From Chrysomallon squamiferum (taxonomy: Eukaryota > Mollusca > Gastropoda > Neomphalida > Peltospiridae): a stretch of 57,500 nt of DNA. Position 1 is the stretch's first letter. The number at the start of each line of letters is the position of its first letter. Location: NCBI GenBank assembly GCA_012295275.1, contig CM022669.1:18196091-18253590 (forward strand), written 5' to 3'. This document shows positions 1-20,000 of this stretch, piece after piece. Position numbers and translations under genes: made by a program. Below the pieces are notes generated by a model. That model had not been told where the DNA came from. It did not search any database and was given only the letters and a program-made list of their open reading frames with translations.

Positions 1-61
<61 letters not shown>

Positions 62-94
62 CAGAGAGAGAGAGAGACAGAGATAGAGAGAGAG
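1..94. repeat. (GA)n microsatellite
   Basis: Starts at the window edge; pure for about 54 bp, then broken by GACA/GATA steps. Its left end lies outside the window. Confidence 0.95.
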
Positions 95-167
95 AATGAG
101 TGAGTGTAAGTTAGTGAAAAAACAAAAGCTTCAGAAGAAAAAATGAAAACGCGGAATCAATGAAGTG

Positions 168-207
<40 letters not shown>

Positions 208-1034
208 GAATACTGATATAGACATGGCATACAAATAAAATATATAAATCAATATAAATCTATAAATATATAAAACATTTGTCTCCTAAAACATATTAAT
301 GGATTTTCTTTCTGATTTTGGTTTGTAACGTAGAGTGTGAAATACTTCTCATTCCACTCTTGTCATTAAACTGCTTGACACTCTTTGACACTTAATAAGC
401 ATTAGAGTAGCAGATTAAAACTAATCCGTTTTAGTATCAAACGTTACAAAGCGACTTCAACCGTTCAACTTGACTTTGAAACCCTTATAAACCGCCATAC
501 ATAATGTATGTCACATTTCAATATACATATATAATTCTTCTCATTATCGTTTATGTCAAGTGTCATGATATATAGGCCTGTACAGACGATATTCGTGATA
601 CAAATGCTCATAGACACATACACATATAACCGTATCAATATAACGTAAAATGTTCGGGTAGGGCAGTGAAGTATTTCGTGTTGGCGCCCAGTCAGTGTGG
701 GTTAATCGGTAATGGACAATGGGTTTTTAATATTATTTTGCGAGAGAGGACATTCAGATTGTCTGCTGTGTTAACGTGACGTTTATGATTCTCAAAATTT
801 CTTTGTTCTGTTCACTGTTGTAAAGGGTTTAATGTGTCCAGTTTTACGAGAGAACGGATTTATTAATAATTCGCTACATATAATATAAAAAAGGTATCTC
901 TGTGTGTGTATGTATGTGTACATGAGTGTGTGTGTGTATGTGAGAGAGAATTTTTATTTTTTAAAATATCTCCTTTTGTTTAGTCTTTCTTTCTATCTCT
1001 TTCTCTCACATTATTTCTCTCTCTCTCTTTTCTT

Positions 1035-1038
<4 letters not shown>

Positions 1039-1120
<82 letters not shown>
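1039..1120. repeat. (CT)n microsatellite
   Basis: 82 bp of pure CT, followed by short CTGC/CTGT steps. The open frame over it is a repeat artefact. Confidence 0.97.
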
Positions 1121-1124
<4 letters not shown>

Positions 1125-1608
1125 GCCTGTCTGTCTGTCTTTCAGCTAACCAACCTTTCTTCACCACTCAGTAATTATTCTTCACTCCCTCCCTTGTAAC
1201 CAACATTTTCTCTCACCCCTTTCCCTTCCCCATCTTCCTCTTGTCCGTCACCTCATTCCGGTCTCTCGCTAACAAGAGCTATCACCCTCGACAACTGACT
1301 ATTTGATCTGTTTTCATGTAACGGTTCCAAATGTAATTCGTTAACCTACATGTGTAGCGGAATCTCCAGGAACGATTTCCTATAACAGATCGCACGTGTC
1401 TTCAAGCTGTTTTTCGTTTGGCGTTCGCTCTGCGATGCAAGTAACCGTTATTTGCGCCATGTGACAAGATAACTTCTTAAGAAGGGAAATGTCCGAGATA
1501 ATTAAGAATGAGCTTTGTGATACCAGGTTCAAAAGATGGATCAGATGCGTACATGATTACTTTAATTTCACCTTCAGTTTATAGCTGTCGCTATGAATTG
1601 TCTATAAT

Positions 1609-1648
<40 letters not shown>

Positions 1649-1993
1649 GAAATTCAACATTTCTATTATAAAGAGTCGTCAGACTGATAAATATACCATT
1701 ACAGATCCAGAAGAAGCTTTCACTATTCTTAAAGAATAAATCCGGTGTCGTAATTTGATTATTTAATAATAATAATAATACTAATAAATATGTTACATAC
1801 ATATACATATATATATATATATTTATTTATTTGTTTAATAATTTAAATATCATTTGTACGAAATGACGTCACACGCCTTTAATATTTTTACGTAATTACT
1901 TAATGGTGAAAAATTAACACCTTCGGGAATCTCTGAACCAAATTTAATCATACCTACAGAAATTAATTTTAAATCTTTTTCTGTTTCTTTCAG

Positions 1994-2359
1994 TGGTGTG
2001 ACTGCCCTCTGCCGTACGCCATACTGAGAAGTTTGTTCGCCCTCTACTGTGTCGCCATCGTCCTCTACAGCGGCATCGAAAACGAAAGTGGCGCCAAGAT
2101 TGTTATCTGGCTGACGTATTGGTCGTACTACGTCCTCACCGCACACTTCATCATCAGCACGGCTAACACCTGGACGTTCTGGCTGTATGACCGACGCAGA
2201 AGAAAGAGAGGTGGGTTGTTGCTCTCTGTGCATGCTTTAATGGTAGCATTCTCGTTGAGGCGCCATGGGTTCACGGATCAAATCTCTTAGCTGTATCTTT
2301 TGGATTATTTTTTTCGATCTCGCCAAATACCGTAACTGATCTATCAAGACAGCATGGTT

Positions 2360-2392
<33 letters not shown>

Positions 2393-4340
2393 TTGAGGTG
2401 CATTGGGAGGAATTTAAGGATCAAATCTTATATCTTTATCCGTGTGGTTATTTTTCCATCCGGCTAATATTATACATGGTTTATCAAAAGAAAACTGTTC
2501 GTAGATTTCTGTCGACGAGTAAAAAAGTTTAAGAATTATGACATGTCAGTTATTATCATTAATGCAGTGGGTGAAAATGTTTATAGAGAATCAGACAGGC
2601 CTACTGACCATTAAAAAATTAAAAAAAGAACCCATAAAAATGTGGCGACGTCAAAGTTCATCATTCTCTCATCTTAAATTCATATTTCAGAACTAATAAC
2701 GAAAATATATAGAAGAATAATTTAAAATGATAGTAACAGAAACTTTAATTTTTTTTTTCATGTTTCTGACAGTTTCCGATAGACCAGTAAAATCCAGTCA
2801 CAACCTTTTTGAGGCAGTCTTTGGTCTCTGCTGGATAAAAACATTATACCACCAAGCTCACACTGACCAACGATGTGAACGACATTTCGTTATACCATCG
2901 CGCTACGATTACTAATACCATATATAAAGATCACTTAATTTGACAGCGACCATTTCTTAACTACTAATTCAGTGACAAATGAATAATTTACAAGTAGCGC
3001 GTTGTGTCTTTAAAACTCTTCTTAACGTAAGTAACCGCTCAACAGTTTTCAGCACTGTGCCTTTAAACCGGCTCACACATATATGCGCTTGTCTGGGTGT
3101 TATGACAACTGGGATGTTACGGTAACACGTATGGCGGCCATACTCTGGCCTCTGGCTACTGGTAACATTTTTCTCGACTTCCATCGCATACGCCACCCTC
3201 TGACATTACGCACCTGTTTAATATAAATATATAGACACATCTGACATCTGAAGTACAAGCTACCTGAAAGAGAAAGCTGGCTGGTGCGGTAGTTCAGGGT
3301 GAAAGGGTCGGTGCTAGATTTGTTCCTCGAGGAAAATTGTTACAGAGTGTCGCTGGGTGTCGGATGATGTAATTGTTAAATGAAAATGGTGATACGTGTT
3401 TGGTGGGTCTGAACAGTGTGTGGTATTATGTGGAAAGAAAATAAAAGTTGAAGAAACCAGAATGAACAGGATTAGAAAAAAAAAAAAAAAAAAAAATCCC
3501 CACCTACAACAAAACAAAAAAAAAAAAAAAAAATAATAATAAAAAAATTATTAATAGTAAATAATTAATTTAAAAAAAAAAAAAAAGGTAAATAAAAATA
3601 ATTAAACATAAAATAATAAATAAAATAAAATAAATATTAATAATAATTTTTTTTTTTTTTTTGAAAAGTAGAATAAAACAATTATTAAAAAACTAAATTA
3701 CACATGCAATCACCGACGCACGCACATACAGACACACATAAATAAACATACGTTCAGAGAAGGAAAAGAAAGAAAAAAAACTTTCCATTAAAAAAACAAA
3801 AATTGTATTTGCAGAATTTCAAAAACAGCATCAACATACAATAATAATAATAATTATTATTATTAAATCCAATCATTTTTGTGACGATTACTTCCAAGTA
3901 AGGTCATTTACTTCCAGCTGTTATTTTTCGTGCATGGAACATGCAGTCAACAGCCTTCCCACCACCACCAACAACAACAACATCAGTTTAACAGGTAAAT
4001 TAAACATGTTAATTATCGAAATGCTCTGTACAACGAGCAGCAGTGCATTAATAAATAAAATAATTTCTCTTATCAGAAGAGAACTGACCTATTTTTTTTT
4101 TTTCCTTAGACTATTCCAAAACCTTAATTAGTAAATAAAATGGCGGATCTAGATTTAATGAAAAGGGTGATCCATCAGTAAACAGCTAAAACAAATTGAG
4201 ATTTTTTATTACAAAGAGAAAAACAACAACAACAACAACAAAAAAGAACAGTCAACTAATTTTGATGTTGGATTATCATCGTAAGTTCCGCCTCCCCTGC
4301 AAACCCAAGAACTGAATAACTGACCTGTTTCATAAAACAT

Positions 4341-4371
<31 letters not shown>

Positions 4372-5886
4372 AATATATATTTTTTAAATATAAGATTAAA
4401 ATATTTCTATAAATTGCACGCCACGTGACGTCCAGACAATTTCAGTCGACGTCTTCTTCATCATTCACTGTGTCGTATTTTTATGTCCAAATCAACGAGG
4501 CGTTCAACATGTATGCGGACGGCATTTATTTTTTTATTTTTATTTTTTTATTACATATATCTCTAAATCTGATTATTGACGCTTCATTACTCGCGTCGAG
4601 CTTTTCTTTTCTGGTTTGGTGACATAAACACCGCATGCGCGATGACCCCCATTAGACTGGTTTCACGGATCAGTGACAAGTTTTCTGGTTTATGTTACGT
4701 TTATTGCCGACTCTTCGGTTTACGCGGCGTATCCAAAGAAAACGATATCTGTTATTTATTATCTTTTTTTTTGTATTTTTTTATTATTATTATTATTTTT
4801 TTTATCATTATTACATTTTATCTTTTCTTGAAAAAGTAAAAAATGTTTTTGTAAATAGCTAGAAGTGGATGAAGTGGTCCGTAATTTTTGTCGATCAGTG
4901 ACCCTTGCCTCGAAAACAAGTCAGTATGTTTTCTCCATTATAAATAATTCAATTTGTTTTCCTCTTTATCTTTTTTTCTAAGATCTTTTCACCTAATTTT
5001 TGTTCTCGTATATATATATATATATATATATATTTTAACGGTCGTACACATCAGAATAAAATAGGTTGAATGATTAGTTTATCCACTGTTTACAAACATT
5101 TTCAACTTGTTTTTTTTATTACCAAGCATTTTTGTGACGTTATAAATCAAATTTGTAATGGTTGGAACGGGAAATAACAAAGAGTACGAACACTGTTATC
5201 ATTATTTGCTGTAAATGGAATTCAAAGTTAGTCTCAAACAGAAATGTGTTTCTTTTTCTTTATCCTTAAAAAATTACTTTTCTGTTAACACACACACATC
5301 TACACCCCCCATCCCCCCACACACATCTACACCCACACACCCACACACTCAGAGAGACATACACACATACTTACTCACACATATATACATATCAGACGGC
5401 ATTACGGTACACTTTGTTTCATAAACGGAACTGCATCGTTGAAATGTGTCTTATTTCAAAAAATAAAATTAAGATTACAGATTTTCTTTATGGACGCTAA
5501 TAAGAGGCTTGTCTTTTCCGTTTTCTCCTTCAAAAAATGACCTCCGGTATTTTCTGTTTACTTTAGTGATTTCGGATGGCGGGAGTCTAAATATTTGAAA
5601 TTAGAAAGCATTTCATCACAGGTCCATTAATGTCACTTTAATAAGAGACCCTTTTTATCGTTGTTTGCGTCTGACTCGAAGCTTTGAAGCTGGACTTAGT
5701 CTATTGACAATTCGTTACGACGTTTAATCAGAGAAATGCCTTTGACATTAACTAACAGAGAGATAAAATTAGTTATTGATATCAAGGTCCAGCAGCCAGA
5801 CGTTTAATTTTCTTTTTAGACGGTGTCAATAGAACTTAATTTATAGGCACCGTGAACGAATGGGTGAGAGAAGGAGAGAGAGAAAG

Positions 5887-5981
<95 letters not shown>

Positions 5982-6971
5982 GGGGAGAGAGGGGGAGAGA
6001 GAGGGGGAGAGAGAGGGGGAGAGAGAGAGGGAGAGAGAGAGGGAGAGAGAGAGGGAGAGAGAGAGAGAATGAAAATTAGACAGACAGCTAGATAGATAAA
6101 TATGCATATACGTATACAAACATAAACCTATCTTCATTAATCCATATGTACTTATAGAATTTCTCTCTTTCGTTTTCTCTCTGATTCTCTGTCTACCTGC
6201 CTATTACTCTTTCTCTCCTACACCCATTATTATTAAATGGATTAATATCAGTGTAAAATAATCATTTGATTTACCATTCGGTGTTGTTAATATATTTTTC
6301 TTGTTGTCGTGACAGAATTTGATGCAAGGGCCAAATTAAACTTTTAAAAATTACTATCTCTTAAAAAATGATTTATAATATTTATTGTTTCCTTCCTTGA
6401 GAATTTTAATTATTTTAATACACAACGAAAAAGTAATAATTTAAAGACGTAAACCTGACGTGATTTACGCTTAACTAGTTTTAGTCGAGCCTTTCATAGT
6501 TTACGTCAATCGTATCAAACTTACGATCGCTTTTTTTTAGTTTTTTTTTTATACGCGCTAACTGTATCGCTTACACCTCAGACCATCCATTTTCCTTTAA
6601 CATGACACGAGATGCCATGTTTTACGTTTTGTAAGACAAGAAGCGAATAGCCCTGCCAAAGGCCACACTGGCATCATTAAGCCTCAATTATTTCCATCCG
6701 TCCGTAAATAAATCAAACTGAAGGAATCTGCCTTAAACATGTGTGGATCTTCGAGCGATTATTGCTAACCCGGCGTGTTTGTGGCTCGAAGGAAACACGC
6801 TGATGTCGAATGGTTAAGCGGCAACACGTTTGATTAAGACCGAGGTGTAGTAGCACGACAGGTGAGATGCGTACAGGTGTTTGATGTCCGTGCACTGACC
6901 GCTGGTATGGCCGATAAATAATAAAATCACCCGGTCATAAAGCCTATAGATTATTTTTTTTTTTTCTTTTA

Positions 6972-7005
<34 letters not shown>

Positions 7006-7275
7006 TTGCTTTTTGTCTACCATCTACAAAGCTGACATCTGTGTGCATCGAATAAATTGATGGTATAGATAATATAAATCTAAGCAGATATAATAATGGC
7101 TCATTGGAATATTGGTGTTTTGAATATTTTATTGTTTTGTGCTGTTTGTTATCCTGCTCTTGTTTTAATCCTACTCAAATGCTGTTAGAATGAAAGAGCG
7201 GGGATGAATGAGAGAGCAAGAGAGAGAAAAAAACGAAGACAAAGACATCTTTTTACTAGAACTAATATATAAAAG

Positions 7276-7336
<61 letters not shown>

Positions 7337-8167
7337 TACATATAAATACATATATATATTTAGATATATAGGCAAACAGACAGGTATACAAACATAAACA
7401 TATTTATGTAGCCTTATACAAAAGCAATCATTTAAGAAGATGTAAGAGCAAACCGTAATAAAATACTTTTGAAAACTGCCACCTGGTTTTTCTATTTTAA
7501 ATTCAGTGCATTCAAAGCATGTCGTATTAGATGCAAATTTATGTGATCCTGTGCTGTAACCTATTTGAAATGAATACCTATTTAACAACGAAAAAAAATT
7601 CTATTTTAAACTGACATTTAATAATTCAGTACTTATAAGTGTCACATTACTGTACCTTTGCTTTTTGTTCATCATATTATGTTTTATTTTATGCCATGCT
7701 GAAAAAGAATGACTTTTTTGTTTGTTTTCAGATTTCGTTCAATCAAAATGGTTCACAACGTCATTGAAAATTCAGTGGTGTCTCTTCATCATATCTGCAA
7801 ACGCCATTCCTCTTATTTCTGTATTATTCTGGGTAGTAGTATATAGCGGTACGTATATTCTCTCCCCTGAACTTATTTTCTGTCTGTCTGTCTCTCTCTC
7901 TCTCTCTCAGTCTGTCTGTCTATGTATGTCTGTCTGTCTCTCTCTCTCCCATAAATCTATTTTTGTATTTACTCAAGATATCCATATGTAGATAGAATAC
8001 TTAAAATAATATTTAATATTATTTGAAAACTTATTTTAAATGTATTACATTAATTTGTATGAACCGGAGTAAAAACAGTAACTGTAACTGAAATAAAGGC
8101 GAATTTAAAAAAAATAAAATTGTATTCAACAATGTCAGAAATACTAGTAATCATTAATTTTATCAAC

Positions 8168-8201
<34 letters not shown>

Positions 8202-8647
8202 TCACTATATATATTTATTTATTTATTTATTTATTTGTTTCAGGGAATGGAGTCAGCTTCGTCACAATGAACACTCACGGAATCAACGTCCTTCTGGTCA
8301 TTCTCGACTTCATCATCACTCGCAGTCCAGTCCGACTCCACCATTTCTACATCAGCGCCATCTACTGCGCGACGTACGCCGTCTTCAGTGTGATCTACTG
8401 GGCCGTCGGGGGCACGAACCACCGCGAGGAGCCGTTCATATACTCAGTGCTGGACTACAAACACAACCTGGGCATCGCCCTCGTCTTTCTCTTCTCTGTG
8501 ACGCTGGTTATCTCCCCGCTCATACACTGCGTTCTGTACGCCGCTTATCGTCTGCGCGTGCTCATTCACAGGACTCTTTCCAAACACGGAGAAAAGGACC
8601 AGACACCAGAGACAGCAGAGTTAGAAAAATTAACGATCGAAACATGA
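1994..8647 (+). CDS. Rolling stone-like multi-pass membrane protein, 3' part (exons 1994-2210, 7732-7848, 8244-8647)
   Basis: Three exons join in frame (phases 0, 1, 1) into 245 residues ending at a TGA. Acceptors are ttttcag/tttcag types and donors are gtgggt and gtacgt. The sequence is strongly hydrophobic, with about six likely membrane segments: around [20 protein letters not shown], the [17 protein letters not shown] stretch, the [21 protein letters not shown] region in exon 2, and three more in the last exon. A basic loop, YDRRRRKR, lies between the first two exons. Arrangement and wording match the Drosophila rolling stone family. The fly protein acts in myoblast fusion; other members are poorly studied membrane proteins, so the function here is inferred by family only. 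The N-terminus (usually 40-70 residues before the first helix) is missing. The first exon should lie upstream of 1994 or outside the window, and I could not find it in 1-1990. The tail after the last helix is short and charged. The intron between the first two exons is 5.5 kb. Confidence 0.85.
2254..2365 (+). mobile_element. Degenerate SINE-like copy A, in rolling stone intron
   Basis: Begins GTTGAGGCGCCATGGGTTCA (tRNA B-box-like GGTTCAnnnATC) and continues to a block like the abundant molluscan SINE core: ATTTTTTTCGATCTCGCCAA, then CTGATCTATCAAG. From memory, molluscan SINEs carry a similar TTTCTCGCTCCAGCCA block followed by ACTGGTATATCAAAGG. Heavily decayed and ending in a 30-bp poly-T. A second copy follows directly. 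Confidence 0.42.
2392..2490 (+). mobile_element. Degenerate SINE-like copy B, direct repeat of copy A
   Basis: Starts GTTGAGGTGCATTGGGAGGA, keeps GGATCAAATCT as in copy A, and then reads TATTTTTCCATCCGGCTAAT followed by ACATGGTTTATCAAAAG, which is closer than copy A to the molluscan SINE core. The two copies in the same orientation, separated by poly-T, suggest one element inserted next to another. Confidence 0.42.
5891..6068. repeat. (AG)n with AGGG/GGGGAG variants
   Basis: About 80 bp of pure AG, then a second half in which longer units such as GAGAGAGGGGGA and GAGAGAGAGGGA repeat. This is a compound array with ten- to twelve-base higher-order units. Confidence 0.96.
7279..7328. repeat. 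(GA)n microsatellite
   Basis: 50 bp, in the large intron of the rolling stone-like gene; followed by GATA-rich sequence. Confidence 0.95.
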
Positions 8648-8927
8648 AATTTTGTTTAAAAAAACCCCAAACAAAACAACTGTTGTCTTTTTGTTTGTTT
8701 GTTTGTTTATTTATCGTGTCGCTGTCATAAACGATTGTGAGTTCTCGTGTTTAATATCTTGGTTTGAAAGTTACTACATCAATTTGTTACGTTTTCCGTT
8801 TTGCACTGCATTGGTGATGTTTCATCTGTTTTGGTGGTGTACATTTTTTTTTTTTTTTTCTCCGTTTGTAATAATAATATATGGTTTCATGATGTCTGTT
8901 GTTTTGATCTTCGTTTTGTTGTGACCA

Positions 8928-8933
8928 AATAAA
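8928..8933 (+). terminator. Candidate polyadenylation signal of the rolling stone-like gene
   Basis: AATAAA about 280 bp after the stop codon, downstream of a T-rich 3' UTR and followed by GT/T-rich DNA (TTGATATTGTCTG). Fits a poly(A) signal, though AATAAA is common in this AT-rich window. Confidence 0.45.
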
Positions 8934-9330
8934 CCAAAGACTATTTATTGATATTGTCTGTAAAATGAGTTGTTTTGTTATTGATTTTTACTTTGTTTGT
9001 TGTTTCTAAACGCCATTAAGAAAATCATTACGCATACTGTTTAAAATATAATGCTTAGTAGACGGATTTGCTGGCTAAATCGATTTTATTACTTTAAAAA
9101 CTTATTACAGTTAAATTTTGTAATATTTCTTAGGAATTTTGAAAAGCCAAGCTTTGTACACACAAATTTCATGTCTTTTGTATATATATGATAATACGAT
9201 AAATAAAATAAAAAGTAGTTTAAATTATTTTGAATTTAGGATTTCTCTACACTTTTTATATAATTATTACAGTAATAACTTAAAAATCAGATATAAAAAT
9301 GTTTGTTTACGTAAAACTAATGGTTAAACT

Positions 9331-9486
<156 letters not shown>

Positions 9487-9885
9487 CGCATAAACCTATC
9501 ATAAAAAAAACCCCACAAAAACTTCAAAACATAAAAAAGTAAACAATAAAAATTGAAAATTATAAAGGAATAGGATATAAGGGATAAACCTTCCATAATA
9601 TATTTTATTTATTTATTTATTTATCTATTTATTTATTTATTCGTTCTTTAGTTCTTTACGTAATTACTTACTTACTTATTTATTAACAACACTTTAAACA
9701 ACATTTACTGCTAACATATCTGAGGTGGCGTTAACGACTACTACTACAGTTGTTAGGATGGATAGAGATCTGATCCACAGATTAAAGCTGACATGGTTTA
9801 AAAGACGACGACAAAGACGTCAACACATTAACCTTGCTGATAGAATCTCGTTCACACGTCGTTGACGCCTACCATAAAGTGGCCC

Positions 9886-10130
9886 ACCCATACATACATA
9901 CATACACTACACACACACATACATACATGTGGCTTACATACCACGTACACAGCCGTACATACATACATACATACATGTCATACACACATACGGAATTTAA
10001 ATACATACATACATACATACATAAATACATACATACATACACATACATACATAAATACACACACACATACATACATACATACACACATAAATACTTACAT
10101 ACATACATACATACATACACACACATATAT
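9886..10130. repeat. (ACAT)n tetranucleotide array
   Basis: Imperfect ACAT repeats with ACAC and AAAT variants, flanked on the right by ATATT-rich DNA (10138-10175). Open frames on both strands here are artefacts. Confidence 0.93.
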
Positions 10131-10563
10131 GTATATGTTTATATTATATTATATTTATATTATATTATATTATAGTTTAATATCGGTAAATCATTAAAGA
10201 TATAGACAATATAACTGTTTGATAAAGCGGAGAAACATAAATGACAAAAAAAAAAAAAAAAGGTTGAACTGTCACATTAGAAATTTCACTCGTAATAGAA
10301 ATCAGAGAAGACCCCCCTTTAACCACACAGTTTCTTCCTCAAACGTCTGATAACGATGGCATATCAATAATATCATCCCAGACACCAGGCCGGCGCTAGG
10401 AAGTGCGGGGCCCAGTTAGGAAGTTGTTATCGGTGGGCACCATGTCCTAATAAAGCTGAAGATCATGCAGTAGTCCAGTCACGGCGGAAAAAAAAAAAGA
10501 AGAAAAAACAGCATTGAGGCTCCACCATTAGCTGCAATGATCTACTGAAAACCGAAATGAAAG

Positions 10564-10596
10564 TTAGGGTTAGGGTTAGGGTTAGGGTTAGGGTTA
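10564..10596 (+). repeat. Interstitial telomere-type array (TTAGGG)5
   Basis: Five perfect TTAGGG units plus TTA, set in non-repetitive DNA between the rolling stone-like and ZP genes. TTAGGG is the telomere repeat of molluscs and most animals. Confidence 0.9.
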
Positions 10597-11436
10597 AAAG
10601 TGTTAATGTTCAGCAAGTCAAGAAATTTGCAGCGAGTGTGCGTGGATCCCTGCGGTGTTAGGACCGGGAACCCAGTTTGAACAAATCCGTATACTCGGCT
10701 TAAAACCAGCCTTGCCAGACATCCCTCCACACAGACAGACTTGCAGACAGACAGTCGGACAAAACAGAATATGAATACTCAGTTAAAGATAAATCATAGT
10801 TGTCTATAATAGAAATATATATATTCAGAAAAATCGTACAGGCAAAAATACTTACCAATAGTGTGTGTGCGTGCGTTCGTGCGAGCGTGCACTTGCACGA
10901 CATTCGTGGTTGTAAATATCTTATTTGGACGAAATGAATTAACGTCACTGAGTCCATAATGTAAATTTAATGAAATAGCATGCACGTGCATTGCGTGTCT
11001 GTGCTATTATGAAGACAAACACCAACTGACAAAACAGACGTCAACAAGAACACTTTACAGGTGAGACGCAGATTTTATAAACACAACTTTCAGTCAAATA
11101 AATGTCATTTTATTTCTGTTATAAATAACAAACGTAACGTTTACTTAATCAAAATACGTTATAATTATCTGATGACAGTTACCGATCGTTCATTTTAATC
11201 ACTTTTAAAAAGATTTTACAAAAGATTAAACAAAACAGATCGGTAGTTTTCAAAAAAAAAGTCTCGTGATCTGTTTATTAATGTATTGTTTCAAGGTATT
11301 CGGTATTTCGATCACAGTCATGAAGTTTACATTAATAAATATAATTAATGGAAGAATTCATTAATTACTCAATTAACGATATCTTAGTTTTGTAGGCTTT
11401 AGATATCGGTTACGTATTTTTTTTTTTTTTTCAGAG

Positions 11437-17565
<6,129 letters not shown>

Positions 17566-17803
17566 TGGCAATAAAAATTAAATAAAATATAAAAATGTTT
17601 TTTTATTTTATTATTATCATTATTATCTTCTATTGCAGATTTATATATTTTGGTCTCTAAAACAAATTGCCTTTTTGTCTCGTCTAACTGAATGTTTGCA
17701 GTGATTTCTGGTTCAGTCCTCAGTTGATCATTTCCTTTATAAAAGGTAGAACTCAACAGCAAGTGTTTAAATATTGAGGTATGTGTTTTCCTGATATGTA
17801 TGA

Positions 17804-17809
17804 AATAAA
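17804..17809 (+). terminator. Candidate polyadenylation signal of the ZP-domain gene
   Basis: AATAAA about 240 bp past the TAG, followed by T/GT-rich sequence (TCTTGTTGTTG). Another AATAAA at 17570 lies only a few bases after the stop, which is less likely. Confidence 0.35.
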
Positions 17810-19994
17810 AATCATATCTTGTTGTTGTAAATACCCTGCCAAGACATGGACTGGCTTTGTTTTCATTCCTTTATTATAAAGCTATATTTTGACATTAATC
17901 AAACTATTAAAGCATTAGAGCATTTGGGTATTATTGAAAAATATCTTCAAACTTCAAATTTACTCAAAAATACAATTTAAAATTATAACTCCTTGTTGTA
18001 AAGAAAAGTACCAAGTGTTATCTTCACAGAACAACATGTAAATTGTTTAAAACTTCATTAAGTGGTAAAATCTGTGTGTACAATGCACTGGTCTAAAATT
18101 ACAAAATACAAACAATTTATGCTTTATTCAAATTCAATTTATTCAACTAAAATGATGTATGAAAATAATGAGCTTTATAAATTGCTTAACACAATGTTTG
18201 TGTAAATACACCCAAAACTAACAAATCACGTAACAAACAAGCCAACAAGAATTTTTAATTTGTTCACTTTTACAAGAAGTATTGCATCCATCAGTCAGGA
18301 GATAATTCTAAGTTAATTACATTAATGCTTGTGAATCACAAATGATTACAATTAGCAAAAATTAAGTAATTTCATTTCACAATGGCACAATGAAAGATAA
18401 CAAGCTAATATCACGGAAAAGAAAATTCTGTAACTGAAATACTTATTCCCAGTTATTTTTGATGAATCAAACAAAACAAAACAAAAACATTATCATCAAC
18501 AATAACCAAACATTTATGATTATTTTAATGCATGAAGCCAAAACATTATTCCCCATGAAAATCTGAAACCTTGTAGCTTGTAACAGATGAATTGTTTAAA
18601 AGTATTATTCAAATTTACTTTTATTGTTAGGAATACAGAAGAAAACAATAAATATTGTTTTTCTTTTGAGAAAAGTTACAAGATTATACAATTTTAATGT
18701 GGTCATTAGGCTCTAAATCCAATAATTTCAATAATTCAAAATTTATACTTAAACTTAACAATCTGCAAACCTATTTATTGTCTTTTATGATGCAATGTTT
18801 CTTTTCTCCTAGTGGAATTAATCTCCACATTTAATTCAAAATGTATTTTAAAATTAGCAAAGTGCCACCCTGCTGTTTTGTCTTTTGTGATTTTCTGTTT
18901 TCTTCTTCATTCCTGTCTTTGGAAGCGCTGTGTCTACATGACATGCAACTATGATACTTTCACTCCACTATATAATTTTTAAAATTAAACAAAAACAAAT
19001 AATAATAATAATTTTGTAAAATCATTTATAAACAATTAAAAATAATGTTTTTTTATTGTTTTTTTTTATAAAAGATAATAAACAAAAAGTATCAAAAATT
19101 GCCAATAATATTAACAAACTGATTTATAAGAAAACATTTTTAAACCATTTGACATATAAATAATACAAATGTATATCCCCCAACAGTTAATTTAGATATT
19201 AGTAACAAACATGACAAAAACGTGTTTGAACATATAATTATGTCACAAATTGTTATATTTTTAGTTGGTACGACACATAAGGAACAAATTCATCTATAAA
19301 TTTATTTAATTTTTTGGCTTATTTCTGATGATAGCATATATTTTATTTTATTCTAAATCAAATTTAGTAATATCCATCTTTAAAAGCCTTGTAACTTTGG
19401 AATTACACTGTAATATCTAAAACATGTTTACAAAGAAAATTTTGTTTCACACAATTGCACACAATTTGCAGACAATGAAGGTTGTTTCATACAAACATCT
19501 TTATGACTGAAAGTAATCTTAATATAGACTGACACATTTCTGGAAGCTTGATATAGATAAAACAAATACAGAATTCAAAAGAAGAAAAAAGAAGAGAAGA
19601 TTAACTAAAATGTAATAACACACAAAGGCACCATTATATATCCCATACTATGCAACACACAATAAAAGCTGTCAAGTACTACTATTCTATACAACTCTAG
19701 CCAGGCTGTGTGTTAGTAAATACTAACTTTGTAATTTCATTTTTTATCAAATACATTAAATTATAAGTACTGCCATAGCTGTGAGTGGGTAAAAATGGAG
19801 ATTTGTATAATATCACTGCTTATTTTACAATATCTGAAAATATATCTGAAATATAACATTCTAATATAGAAAGCATTTTCTATGCAGTCTATGTAGCTAT
19901 AACATCCTTTTTAAATATATGTGGATAATTTTACATCTTGTCACATACAGTGCACCATTATTTAAACACCATTTATGCTATCACTTATTTGAAC

Positions 19995-20000
19995 TTTATT
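19995..20000 (-). terminator. Candidate polyadenylation signal of metaxin-1
   Basis: AATAAA on the minus strand about 210 bp past the metaxin-1 stop. Other copies occur further on, so this is only the nearest plausible one. Confidence 0.3.

Larger units (their letters stand above)
1..1990. other. Region before the first recognised exon: repeats and unrecognised DNA
   Basis: Holds a GA tract (1-94), poly-A (168-206), a long CT tract (1039-1120) and poly-A (1613-1646). Between them, 300-860 and 1140-1610 are ordinary-complexity DNA with no frame that I recognise. An upstream exon of the rolling stone-like gene might lie here, but I could not support one. A full TGACGTCA site is at 1863. Confidence 0.6.
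2491..7731. other. Large intron of the rolling stone-like gene
   Basis: No supported exon. Contains A/T-rich simple sequence (3470-3660), an ATTT run (4345-4370), CA-rich DNA (5286-5365), a GA/GGGA array (5891-6068), poly-T (6974-7003) and a GA tract (7279-7328). Two islands look more complex and CpG-containing: 2965-3310 and 6460-6930. Short open frames there resemble no family. Confidence 0.6.

Noticed and set aside
2969-3196. 75-codon minus-strand frame starting [10 protein letters not shown]
   Set aside because: No family recognised, no splice context, and it lies inside an intron of the rolling stone-like gene.
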